Part shown: positions 57,540-64,000 of the stretch, piece after piece
Layout of the letters: the number at the start of each line of letters is the position of its first letter
How positions within the stretch are numbered: the first letter of the stretch is position 1
Assembly (NCBI GenBank): GCA_910585705.1
Contig: CAJUER010000001.1
Location: forward strand, 668,740-732,739
Length of the DNA: 64,000 nucleotides
Reading direction: 5' to 3'
From: an uncultured Christensenella sp.
Lineage (GTDB): Bacteria > Bacillota > Clostridia > Christensenellales > Borkfalkiaceae
Made by a program: the position numbers and the translations under genes
Notes under the pieces: generated by a model
Told to the model about the DNA's origin: nothing
The model's database searches: none
Seen by the model: only the letters and a program-made list of their open reading frames with translations

Positions 57540-58304
57540 TTATTTGTGTTTTAGAGCGTGCAATTTTATGTTTTCGACAAATCCGATATTCCTTTTTAGA
57601 ATTTGAACATTAAACGGTTTTCCGTGCCCCGAAAAAATTTTGGTAGGCTGTAATGTAATAATCTTTTGCCACGACTGCAAAAATGCTACCTTATCTTCCG
57701 CCCAAATCGTTATGTTGTGTTTGCTTGGAAATCCGTTCATTGCCGCATCACCGCAAAACAGATAGCCATTATTCAAAAGCAACGAAATAGAATCAGAAGT
57801 ATGTCCTGCTGTTTCTACGATTTTGCCGTTTAGCTCTTGTTCCAAATAAGCCCTATTGTCATTTGATATAATGATTAGCCTACTTTCATATTCGGCTTGT
57901 ATAGGCGGAAATTTGTGCTGTCCCATCCCGAACAACTTCATCACATTGCAAAATGCAAGTGCAAGTTTACTTGTACAACCGCCGACAAAAGAGTTTTGCC
58001 CTTTGCGTAAAGTGTCAATCCCTTTATCGCTCATAATGACTTTCACTTCTTGATTATCGAACAAAAGCTGATTTATAAATCCGGCGTGGTCGTCGTGTGC
58101 GTGTGTCATAAAGCAATATTTAATTTGATTGATTTTAATATTATTTGCTTTCAGTTTCTTTTTGAAATTCCTATAACTATTTTCATAGCCTGTATCTATA
58201 ATGACATATCCGTTATCAATTCGGTACCCCCAACAGTTTACAATTCTATTTCCGAAGTTCAAAACATCGGATTTTATTGTTTCATTATATTCGCTATCAA
58301 TCAT
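57540..58304 (-). CDS. MBL-fold metallohydrolase
   Basis: 254 residues. The metal site reads FMTHAHDDHAGFINQ (HxHxDH, near 67), with further ligands in GHTSDSISLL (near 168), FCGDAAMNGF (near 184) and FSGHGKPF (near 225). A two-zinc hydrolase of unknown substrate. The upstream AAGGA and an extended -10 promoter are clear. It is not related closely to the relA-linked MBL gene. Confidence 0.88.
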   Translation of the reverse strand: MIDSEYNETIKSDVLNFGNRIVNCWGYRIDNGYVIIDTGYENSYRNFKKKLKANNIKINQIKYCFMTHAHDDHAGFINQLLFDNQEVKVIMSDKGIDTLRKGQNSFVGGCTSKLALAFCNVMKLFGMGQHKFPPIQAEYESRLIIISNDNRAYLEQELNGKIVETAGHTSDSISLLLNNGYLFCGDAAMNGFPSKHNITIWAEDKVAFLQSWQKIITLQPTKIFSGHGKPFNVQILKRNIGFVENIKLHALKHK

Positions 58305-58341
58305 AGTATCCTTACGCTAAATTACTGTTTATCTTACTGTC

Positions 58342-58370
58342 ATTATATCACGAAAAATGAAAGAACGCAA
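58342..58370 (-). promoter_or_regulatory. Promoter of the MBL gene at 57540
   Basis: Minus strand TTGCGT (58370-58365), 17-bp spacer, TATAAT (58347-58342) directly after TGA. The gap to the next gene also holds a perfect 8-bp inverted repeat, TAGGCTAC/GTAGCCTA (58415-58432). Confidence 0.7.
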
Positions 58371-58547
58371 CCGATTGAATTTTGCGGGAAATATAAAACA
58401 TATCTATATCTCACTAGGCTACGAGTAGCCTAATTCGTCCACGAAAAAAAAGTACAGAAAAGGCACAGCTTAATGCCATGCCTAAACCTTTTTATTTGCG
58501 TTTTATTAAACTCCCTATGGGAATTACTGTAACTCCGTGCTTTTTGT

Positions 58548-58576
58548 TTGCTTTTAAAACTCAAACGCGCTATAAT
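58548..58576 (+). promoter_or_regulatory. Promoter of the YdeI-like gene
   Basis: TTGCTT at 58548-58553, 17-bp spacer, TATAAT at 58571-58576. The ATG at 58583 follows after 6 nt, predicting a leaderless message. Confidence 0.7.
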
Positions 58577-58582
58577 CCGAAT

Positions 58583-59155
58583 ATGCAACCCATTAATTTA
58601 TTTGACGCAAAAAACCGTAACGAGCTGAGGCAATGGCTTTTGAAAAACCACAGCAAAGAAAAAGAATGCTGGGTGGCCGTAAAACGCGGCAAGCCCGTTG
58701 ACGGAGATACTTTTTGGTATATTGACGCCGTTGAAGAGGCGCTTTGCTTCGGTTGGATTGACAGCACTACCAAGATTGAGAACGGCGTAAACATACAGAG
58801 GCTTACTCCGCGCAAAAAGGGTTCGTTATGGTCGGAATTAAATAAAGAGCGTTGCCGCAGAATGGAAAAACTGGGACTCATGACAGACGCAGGGCGCGCA
58901 GTTTTTCCCGATATGACGCCTGCCGGCTTTGTCATAGACGAAGAAATTTTAAAAGCGCTGCAAGCCGACAGCGCCGTATGGAATAATTTTAAAAACTTCC
59001 CTCCGCTCTATCGGCGCGTACGCATAGATACCATACAGATTAAGAAAAAACAGCCGGAATTATTCAAAAGCCGCCTCGAAAAGTTTATTCTTAATACAAA
59101 GCAGAATATTATGTTCGGAGAATGGAACGACAACGGACGGCTTATCGATTATTGA
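58583..59155 (+). CDS. YdeI/OmpD-associated family protein
   Basis: 190 residues, cytosolic. The family motifs are clear: LRQWLLKNHSKEKECWVAVK, then DAVEEALCFGWIDSTTKI and RLTPRKKGSLWSELNKERCR. The family is widespread, with no settled biochemical role. The start at 58583 places the ATG 6 nt after the -10 box; a longer frame begins upstream of the promoter and is rejected. Followed after 16 nt by the YjbR-like gene. Confidence 0.88.
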   Translation: MQPINLFDAKNRNELRQWLLKNHSKEKECWVAVKRGKPVDGDTFWYIDAVEEALCFGWIDSTTKIENGVNIQRLTPRKKGSLWSELNKERCRRMEKLGLMTDAGRAVFPDMTPAGFVIDEEILKALQADSAVWNNFKNFPPLYRRVRIDTIQIKKKQPELFKSRLEKFILNTKQNIMFGEWNDNGRLIDY

Positions 59156-59171
59156 ATGGTTTGATTAATTT

Positions 59172-59837
59172 ATGATACGGGATATTTTCAAATTCAAAAA
59201 AGCAAACGCGCAAAAATTAAAAGAATACGGCTTCTCCGCAACCGACGGCGGTTACTCTTTGCGAACGTTTATTTTAAACGGTCTGTTCGAAATGCGCGTT
59301 CTCGTCAAAGACGGCGAAGTCGGCACAATGCTGACCGACTGTGAAAGCGGCGAAGAATACCGACTGCACCTTATTGAAGGCAGCAACGGAGAGTTTGTAG
59401 GCAAAGTCAAAGCGGAATACGAAGCGGTTTTGTCCGATATACGCGACAAGTGTTTCGATGAGGAAATTTTCAAAAACGCGCAGTCGAAGCAGGTTATACA
59501 ATACATTGAAAACCGCTACGGCGACAGGCTTGAATTTTTATGGGAAAGTTCGCCCTCCACTGCCGTATGGCGACGCACGGACAACAGAAAGTGGTACGGT
59601 GCAATTTTCGTTCTGCAAAAAAGCAAACTGGGATTGAGCGGCGGAGGCGAAACGGAAATTATCGATTTAAGAGCAGACCCTACCGCGATAGAAAGTCTTG
59701 TGGACAACGTAAGCTACTTTCGCGGTTATCATATGAATAAAAAAAGTTGGATAACGATAATGCTTGACGGTAGTATTCCTACTCAGACGGTGTTCGACCG
59801 AATAGACGAAAGTTATCTGCTTGCACTTAAAAAATAA
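59172..59837 (+). CDS. MmcQ/YjbR-family protein
   Basis: 221 residues. The C-terminal half (about 105-218) is the YjbR domain: AVWRRTDNRKWYGAIFVLQK near 130 and YHMNKKSWITIMLDGSIPTQ near 187 are its two signatures, with a DNA-binding-like fold of unknown function. The N-terminal half (about 1-95; FSATDGGYSLRTFILNGLFE) is an extra domain also seen in clostridial versions. It is probably cotranscribed with the YdeI-like gene and ends at a strong terminator. Confidence 0.85.
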   Translation: MIRDIFKFKKANAQKLKEYGFSATDGGYSLRTFILNGLFEMRVLVKDGEVGTMLTDCESGEEYRLHLIEGSNGEFVGKVKAEYEAVLSDIRDKCFDEEIFKNAQSKQVIQYIENRYGDRLEFLWESSPSTAVWRRTDNRKWYGAIFVLQKSKLGLSGGGETEIIDLRADPTAIESLVDNVSYFRGYHMNKKSWITIMLDGSIPTQTVFDRIDESYLLALKK

Positions 59838-59843
59838 AGTAAA

Positions 59844-59877
59844 TCCGCCCCGAAAAGTAAACTTTTCGGGGCGGATA
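59844..59877. terminator. Bidirectional terminator
   Basis: A perfect 15-bp stem (TCCGCCCCGAAAAGT and complement) with a 2-nt spacer, between the convergent YjbR-like and SDR genes. Confidence 0.9.
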
Positions 59878-59891
59878 AAATATTGACGAAA

Positions 59892-60692
59892 TTATTTGGG
59901 CTGTTTGCCGATATAGGCAAGGATTCCGCCGTCCACATAAAGAATGTGTCCGTTGACCGCGTTGGACGCGTCGGATGCAAGGAACACTGCGGGACCTGCA
60001 AGCTCTTCCGCTTCAAGCCATCTGCCTGCGGGCGTTTTGGCGATAATGAAGCTGTCGAAAGGATGACGGCTGCCGTCGGGCTGTTTTTCGCGCAGCGGTG
60101 CCGTCTGGGGGGTTGCGATATAGCCCGGTCCTATGCCGTTGCACTGAATATTGTACTCGCCGTATTCCGAGCAAATATTCCTCGTAAGCATTTTAAGTCC
60201 GCCCTTCGCCGCCGCATATGCGGAAACCGTTTCCCTGCCGAGTTCGCTCATCATAGAGCAAATATTTATGATTTTACCGTGTCCCTTTTTAATCATCGAA
60301 GGGATAACCGCTTTGGAAACAATGAAAGGTCCGTTAAGGTCAATGTCGATAACCTGCCTGAACTGTTCGGCGGTCATTTCGCACATAGGTATGCGCTTTA
60401 TTATTCCCGCATTGTTTACGAGAATATCGATGACGCCCACTTCCTTTTCAATCTTTTTGACCATTGCGTTTACGCCGTCTTCATCGGTGACGTCGCAAAT
60501 GTAGCCGTGCGCTTTAACTCCCTCTTTTTTGTAAGCTTCCAAGCCCTTTTCAACAAGCTCTGCATTGATGTCGTTGAAAACTATGGTTGCGCCGGCTTTA
60601 GCAAAACCCATTGCAATGGAAAAGCCTATGCCGTAAGAAGCTCCCGTTACAAGCGCGATTTTACCGTCAAGTCTGAAATCTTTCATTTCCAT
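59892..60692 (-). CDS. Short-chain dehydrogenase, gluconate 5-dehydrogenase-like
   Basis: 266 residues. Cofactor motif VTGASYGIGFSIAMGFAKAG (TGxxxGIG, near 16), NNAGI (near 93), catalytic Ser in NICSMMSELG and YxxxK in VSAYAAAKGGLKML (near 160). The pattern around IIKRIPMCEMTAEQFRQVID and GYIATPQTAPL resembles gluconate 5-dehydrogenases and related sugar-acid enzymes. The real substrate is not shown, and no sugar-acid genes are adjacent. GGGAG precedes the ATG at 60692. Confidence 0.85.
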   Translation of the reverse strand: MEMKDFRLDGKIALVTGASYGIGFSIAMGFAKAGATIVFNDINAELVEKGLEAYKKEGVKAHGYICDVTDEDGVNAMVKKIEKEVGVIDILVNNAGIIKRIPMCEMTAEQFRQVIDIDLNGPFIVSKAVIPSMIKKGHGKIINICSMMSELGRETVSAYAAAKGGLKMLTRNICSEYGEYNIQCNGIGPGYIATPQTAPLREKQPDGSRHPFDSFIIAKTPAGRWLEAEELAGPAVFLASDASNAVNGHILYVDGGILAYIGKQPK

Positions 60693-60727
60693 AATAATTT
60701 AAATCTCCCGAAAAGTTTTGTAGCTAT

Positions 60728-60756
60728 ATTATAGCACGGAATTTGATTTTTGTATA
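60728..60756 (-). promoter_or_regulatory. Promoter of the SDR gene
   Basis: Minus strand TATACA (60756-60751, weak -35), 17-bp spacer, TATAAT (60733-60728). The leader of about 30 nt holds GGGAG. Confidence 0.5.
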
Positions 60757-60780
60757 CGGGTTTTAGGAAAATTTTGCATA

Positions 60781-60936
60781 TTATTTTCCGCTTTGCCCTT
60801 TTTCGGTTTCCGTCTTCTCTTCTTCCTCTTCATTTTCGGACAGAGCTTTAAGCATATCCGCAATTTCCTGTTCGGTCATATCTTCCGTTGCGGAAGCGAG
60901 TTTGCCGTATGCGAGTTTGTCATGATGAATTGTCAT
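60781..60936 (-). CDS. Small acidic protein, 51 residues
   Basis: ATG at 60936, TAA at 60783-60781. It begins MTIHHDKLAYGKLASATEDM, continues TEQEIADMLKALSE and ends in an acidic, Glu/Lys-rich tail. A strong GGAGGG lies 3-8 nt before the ATG, which supports real translation. It has no Cys and no membrane segment, and I do not recognise a named family. It starts just after the tRNA-Pro terminator with no promoter of its own visible, so terminator read-through is the likely source of its mRNA. Confidence 0.65.
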   Translation of the reverse strand: MTIHHDKLAYGKLASATEDMTEQEIADMLKALSENEEEEEKTETEKGQSGK

Positions 60937-60952
60937 ATTCCCTCCAAATAAA

Positions 60953-60974
60953 AAACCCCGCGTACGCAGGGTTT
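60953..60974 (-). terminator. Terminator of tRNA-Pro
   Basis: Minus strand AAACCCTGCG, 2-nt turn, CGCGGGGTTT (one U-G pair), followed by T-rich sequence. Confidence 0.75.
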
Positions 60975-61006
60975 GGCGTTTACTGCGTTTTTCCGCAGCC
61001 TTGTTT

Positions 61007-61082
61007 TGGTTGAGGCGACGGGATTTGAACCCACGACCTTATGGTCCCGAACCATACGCGCTACCAACTGCGCTACGCCTCA
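61007..61082 (-). tRNA. tRNA-Pro (CGG)
   Basis: 76 nt with encoded CCA. Acceptor TGAGGCG/CGCCTCA, anticodon stem TATGG/CCATA with loop TTCGGGA (anticodon CGG), T-loop TTCAAAT. Confidence 0.95.
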
Positions 61083-61093
61083 ATACAACCTAC

Positions 61094-61122
61094 ATTATAT
61101 ATTCATTTTAATTTTCCGTCAA
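61094..61122 (-). promoter_or_regulatory. Promoter of tRNA-Pro
   Basis: Minus strand TTGACG (61122-61117), 17-bp spacer, TATAAT (61099-61094). Confidence 0.8.
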
Positions 61123-61174
61123 GCAATTTCATTTAACGGAATTTTTTTAATTTATTTAAAACGCTCGTTTTTTA

Positions 61175-61203
61175 TTTACAAATTTCGACGTTTATGGTAT
61201 ATT
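61175..61203 (+). promoter_or_regulatory. Promoter of comEC
   Basis: TTTACA at 61175-61180, 17-bp spacer, TATATT at 61198-61203; the GTG start at 61210 follows after 6 nt. Confidence 0.6.
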
Positions 61204-61209
61204 TTTGCC

Positions 61210-63279
61210 GTGAAAAGAATAGTCAACGCAAGAATTCCTTTACTGCTTGCCGCGTTGTCGGCAGCGGGCATTGCAGTCGGATATCTTTTCTTTCGTTACA
61301 ACCTGCAACTTTATTTAATTGCCGCCGCCTTACCCGTTGTTGCGGTAATTTTTATTTTGCTTTTGATTTTAACCAAAAAAGCAAAGTATTCTTTTATCGC
61401 GCTTGCCGGAGCGCTCTTCTTTACGGCAGGCGCGTTGAACTGTTTTATGCGGCTTGACGCATACTCCAAAAGCGAATTGAAAGACGGCGAAAGCTATAAT
61501 GTAACCGCAACCGTATGCGAAAAAGGCGAAAACTCCTACGGCGAATATTTGATTATAAAGAACGTTAAAGCCGACGGCAAAACCGTAAGAGGAAAAGCTT
61601 ACATATCCCTGCCGAAGGTTTACGGCGATTACTGCGAATCGGGCTATAAAATTTCGTTTTCCGCTCAAGCTTCCAAATACGACGTTTTCCCTTACGGCGA
61701 ACTCAATATAAAAGCGGAAGAAAATATCAAACACCGCTTTCTTATAACGGGAACTATTAAATCAGAACGCAGATTTTCGCTTTTCGGAAGCATATCCGAT
61801 TCCATACACGACGCACTGTTTAAAAACCTCGATAAAGACACCGCCGCAATAGCTTTCGCCATGCTTACGGGTAACACGCAAAGCGTTGACGACGCGGCGA
61901 TGGACAGCTTCCGCTTCGGCGGCATCGCGCATATTTTCGCCGTATCCGGTCTGCATATCGGAATTGTATTCGGTATGCTGAGCTTTCTTTTGAAGAAACT
62001 GAAAATCAACAAGTTCATTTCAGCGCCCGTTTGCATAGTTTTTATTTTGTTTTATTCCGGTGTGTGCGGCTTCACGCTTTCTTCCATACGCGCAGTCATA
62101 ATGTGTTCTACTGCGGTAATTTCAAAACTGTTTAATAAAAAATACGACGCATTGAACGCGCTTTCCTTTGCCGCCGCGCTTATACTTTTTATAACTCCGC
62201 TAAGCTTGTTTTCAGTAGGGTTTCAGCTTTCCGTGTGCGCGGTGCTGGGAATATGTATGCTGGCGAAATCGTTTGCGCGTCCTTTAAAACTACTGCCGCA
62301 GAAAGCCTCCTCCGCTATAGGCGTTTCTTTCGGGGCGCAAGCCGGAACCATGCCGATTATGCTTGCGCACTTCGGATATTTAAGCGGCGCGGGACTGTTA
62401 TTAAATCTCATAATCGTGCCCGTACTTTCGATAACATTCCAAATAATTTTCGCCGCAGTACTGATAGCAATAATCATACCGCCGTCCGCGCAGATAATTA
62501 TTCCTTATGCCGCGCTGCCGCTTGAAGCCGTGACGTCGTTTCTGCTTGACGCGGGATTCGAAAAGGCTCTGATAAGCGGTTTCGGCGCGGGTGCGTTCAT
62601 TGCGTTATATGCGCTTTGCGCGCTTACAGCTTCGGATAAAATTAACCTGACGAGGCTTAAACGTTGCATAACATTTATTACAGCGTTTACATTAACCGTT
62701 GCTTACGTTATTATAAAAACGGCGTCGCCGCTGTCGGGTTACAGAATCGTCTCCTCCGCTTACTACGGCGGAAGCCAGACGCTTATAAAATCGAAATCAG
62801 GCAACGTGCTTATAGTAACTGAAAAACTCAACACCGCACGGATTAAAAATCTGTTAAGCGAAAATTACGCTTTCAACGTCGACGCGGTGGTAATTCTCGG
62901 CGGAGAAAACTGCATGAACGCCTTCGGAAATCTTGAAACCGACTGCGACAACGTTTATGTATGCGGCGATTATTTCCATATTCAGCCTTACAAAAACGCA
63001 GTGATAAATTATAAAAACAAGTTTACTGTTTGCGGCGCGGACTTTACATTTTACGGCGGGTACAGTTTAAAAGTAAATATAAACGGAACCGAGATAGGTA
63101 TATGCGCGGGCGAAGTGCCTTTTACCCGATGCGGGATTATTATTTCCGCGTCGGAAGCCGAAAACTGCGACAGCGAATACAAAGTTTGTTACAACGGTAG
63201 AAATTCGCAGTATAATTTATACGATACGGGAGATTTAAAATTCAACGTAAATAAAGATGTAATAAAGCTGACGAAATGA
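61210..63279 (+). CDS. comEC: ComEC/Rec2-type DNA-uptake channel protein
   Basis: 689 residues from GTG at 61210; no ATG fits better, since an earlier frame runs back over the tRNA-Pro gene. Two N-terminal helices (about 7-70), a DUF4131/OB-like domain (ESYNVTATVCEKGENSYGEY near 95), then the multi-helix Competence domain with AIAFAMLTGNTQSVDDAAMD and FRFGGIAHIFAVSGLHIGIV, the family signature, and helices to about 500. The C-terminal domain (about 520-689) sits where ComEC has its MBL nuclease but lacks HxHxDH, so it looks degenerate. It forms the membrane channel for ssDNA during transformation; no other com gene is in view. Confidence 0.9.
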   Translation: MKRIVNARIPLLLAALSAAGIAVGYLFFRYNLQLYLIAAALPVVAVIFILLLILTKKAKYSFIALAGALFFTAGALNCFMRLDAYSKSELKDGESYNVTATVCEKGENSYGEYLIIKNVKADGKTVRGKAYISLPKVYGDYCESGYKISFSAQASKYDVFPYGELNIKAEENIKHRFLITGTIKSERRFSLFGSISDSIHDALFKNLDKDTAAIAFAMLTGNTQSVDDAAMDSFRFGGIAHIFAVSGLHIGIVFGMLSFLLKKLKINKFISAPVCIVFILFYSGVCGFTLSSIRAVIMCSTAVISKLFNKKYDALNALSFAAALILFITPLSLFSVGFQLSVCAVLGICMLAKSFARPLKLLPQKASSAIGVSFGAQAGTMPIMLAHFGYLSGAGLLLNLIIVPVLSITFQIIFAAVLIAIIIPPSAQIIIPYAALPLEAVTSFLLDAGFEKALISGFGAGAFIALYALCALTASDKINLTRLKRCITFITAFTLTVAYVIIKTASPLSGYRIVSSAYYGGSQTLIKSKSGNVLIVTEKLNTARIKNLLSENYAFNVDAVVILGGENCMNAFGNLETDCDNVYVCGDYFHIQPYKNAVINYKNKFTVCGADFTFYGGYSLKVNINGTEIGICAGEVPFTRCGIIISASEAENCDSEYKVCYNGRNSQYNLYDTGDLKFNVNKDVIKLTK

Positions 63280-63293
63280 AGGCTTAAAAAGCG

Positions 63294-63325
63294 GGCGGCG
63301 GACGCAAAGCGTCCGCCGCCTTTTT
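63294..63325 (+). terminator. Terminator of comEC
   Basis: GGCGGCGGACGC (63294-63305), AAA loop, GCGTCCGCCGCC (63309-63320), then T5. Confidence 0.93.
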
Positions 63326-63344
63326 GATATATTAATAATTTGCG

Positions 63345-64000
63345 TTAAACGCTTATCTGCTTTACGGTCAACGTGGTGTTTACGCCGTTGCCGAGAGTTA
63401 CGCCTACGGCAAGCAGAGCCGAAATAGCCATATCTATTACGTCGCCCGCGTTAAGAGCTATTATAAAGCTGCCGTTATACAGAGAGCCTACGCCAACCGA
63501 CAGCACACGCGAAACCGTCGCCTGAGGAATTGCCGTTCCGTTTCTGCGCACTGACATCGTAACGGTTGTGCCCACCGCCGCCGATACGTTGGTATAATAG
63601 TTTATTTCATAAACGCCCGCAGTAGAAACCGTTATGCTGTTTGCCGGCGTGTATGCAACGTTTTTCAGAGGCATAGTTGTCGGAAGAGGCAACTGGGTTG
63701 TTCCGCCGATAGAAAGGTTAAGCGTCTGCGGAGTGTTGTTGTAAAGCCCGCCGTACGCATTTAAGTCGGCAATGCCAGTAGGTCCCGTCGGACCTGTTGC
63801 TCCGGTTGCACCTGTCGCACCTGTGGGACCCGTAGGGCCGATCGGTCCCGTTGCTCCGGTTGCGCCCGTTATTGCAGGGCCCGTTGCGCCCGTCGCGCCT
63901 GTGGGGCCCGTAGGTCCGATTGGTCCGGCTTCACCTGTTGCACCCGTTGCGCCCGTTATTGCAGGGCCCGTTGCGCCCGTCGCACCTGTGGGACCCGTAG
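63345..64000 (-). CDS. Collagen-repeat surface protein with BclA-like C-terminal domain, 5' end outside window
   Basis: About 218 residues are visible, the frame being open to the window edge. The distal part (complement of 64000-63777) is collagen-like, Gly-Xaa-Thr-rich (TGATGATGPTGPTG), broken twice by GPAIT. The last ~140 residues form a beta-rich domain (GGTTQLPLPTTMPLKN, AGVYEINYYTNVSAAVGTTV, NGSFIIALNAGDVIDMAISA) like the trimeric C1q/TNF-type head of exosporium proteins BclA and BclB. An in-frame ATG at 63692 is not taken as the start, since the repeat frame runs through it. Such proteins coat spores or cells in Bacillota. GC and repeat content suggest a slippage-prone gene. Confidence 0.85.
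   Translation of the reverse strand, partial: TGPTGATGATGPAITGATGATGEAGPIGPTGPTGATGATGPAITGATGATGPIGPTGPTGATGATGATGPTGPTGIADLNAYGGLYNNTPQTLNLSIGGTTQLPLPTTMPLKNVAYTPANSITVSTAGVYEINYYTNVSAAVGTTVTMSVRRNGTAIPQATVSRVLSVGVGSLYNGSFIIALNAGDVIDMAISALLAVGVTLGNGVNTTLTVKQISV
63861..64000 (-). repeat. Two DNA copies of a collagen cassette
   Basis: Nearly identical ~52-bp blocks at 63861-63912 and 63949-64000 differ at only two or three positions and both encode the interruption GPAIT within TGATGATG repeats; the further copy is cut by the window edge. Confidence 0.75.

Noticed and set aside
60973..61209. Longer N-terminus for comEC from an upstream ATG
   Set aside because: It would translate through the tRNA-Pro gene and precede the comEC promoter; GTG at 61210 gives the normal hydrophobic start.

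Overview
The window looks like the chromosome of a spore-forming member of the Bacillota, most likely an uncultured, gut-type Clostridia. The evidence is gene content: SCIFF peptide with its radical SAM maturase, yabP-yabQ-divIC, the spoIIA operon (spoIIAA-spoIIAB-sigF), a sigH-like sigma factor beside dnaX, cwlD, and a BclA-like collagen-repeat surface protein at the right edge. Most core genes lie on the minus strand. No phage, IS element, CRISPR array or rRNA operon was seen.

Layout. 1-7 kb: DEDDh exonuclease (cut by the window edge), an unknown protein, serS, a P-type cation ATPase, and a TetR regulator whose promoter carries a perfect 38-bp palindrome, followed by a DUF2461 gene. 7-14.4 kb: gyrA/gyrB, a 51-residue zinc-ribbon ORF, then M50-like protease, Ppx/GppA, DivIC-like, YabQ and YabP. 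14.4-24.7 kb: one minus-strand run reading mrnC, rlmB, sigH, dnaX, ybaB, two Sel1-repeat genes, recR, gpsA, typA; the Sel1 pair is inserted between ybaB and recR. 24.7-28 kb: cwlD, pnp, rpsO. 28-44.3 kb: the clostridial order ruvC-ruvA-ruvB-queA-tgt-yajC-TIGR04086-scfA-scfB-secD-secF-recJ-relA-MBL-hemZ, with several internal promoters and terminators; apt, often between recJ and relA, is absent. 44.3-47.1 kb: aminotransferase and spoIIA operon. 47.3-47.9 kb: five tRNA genes (Ile2/Met-CAT, Asp, Phe, Thr, Tyr).

Directly after tRNA-Tyr, gene content changes: 48-57 kb is an AT-rich accessory region with every recognised gene on the plus strand (GNAT acetyltransferases, acyltransferase, serine hydrolase, HTH-SdpI protein, P-loop kinase, small ferredoxin), at least three of them broken, with short motifs resembling the tRNA-Tyr 3' end between them. 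57-61 kb holds an MBL hydrolase, YdeI-like and YjbR-like proteins, an SDR dehydrogenase and tRNA-Pro; comEC and the BclA-like gene close the window.

Most promoters read as sigma-A type with exactly 17-bp spacers. At several genes (starts at 628, 721, 49361, 50517, 58583, 61210) the start codon lies only 6-9 nt after the -10 box with no Shine-Dalgarno sequence, which predicts leaderless or nearly leaderless mRNAs. All functional calls rest on reading motifs and gene order by eye; no database search was run.
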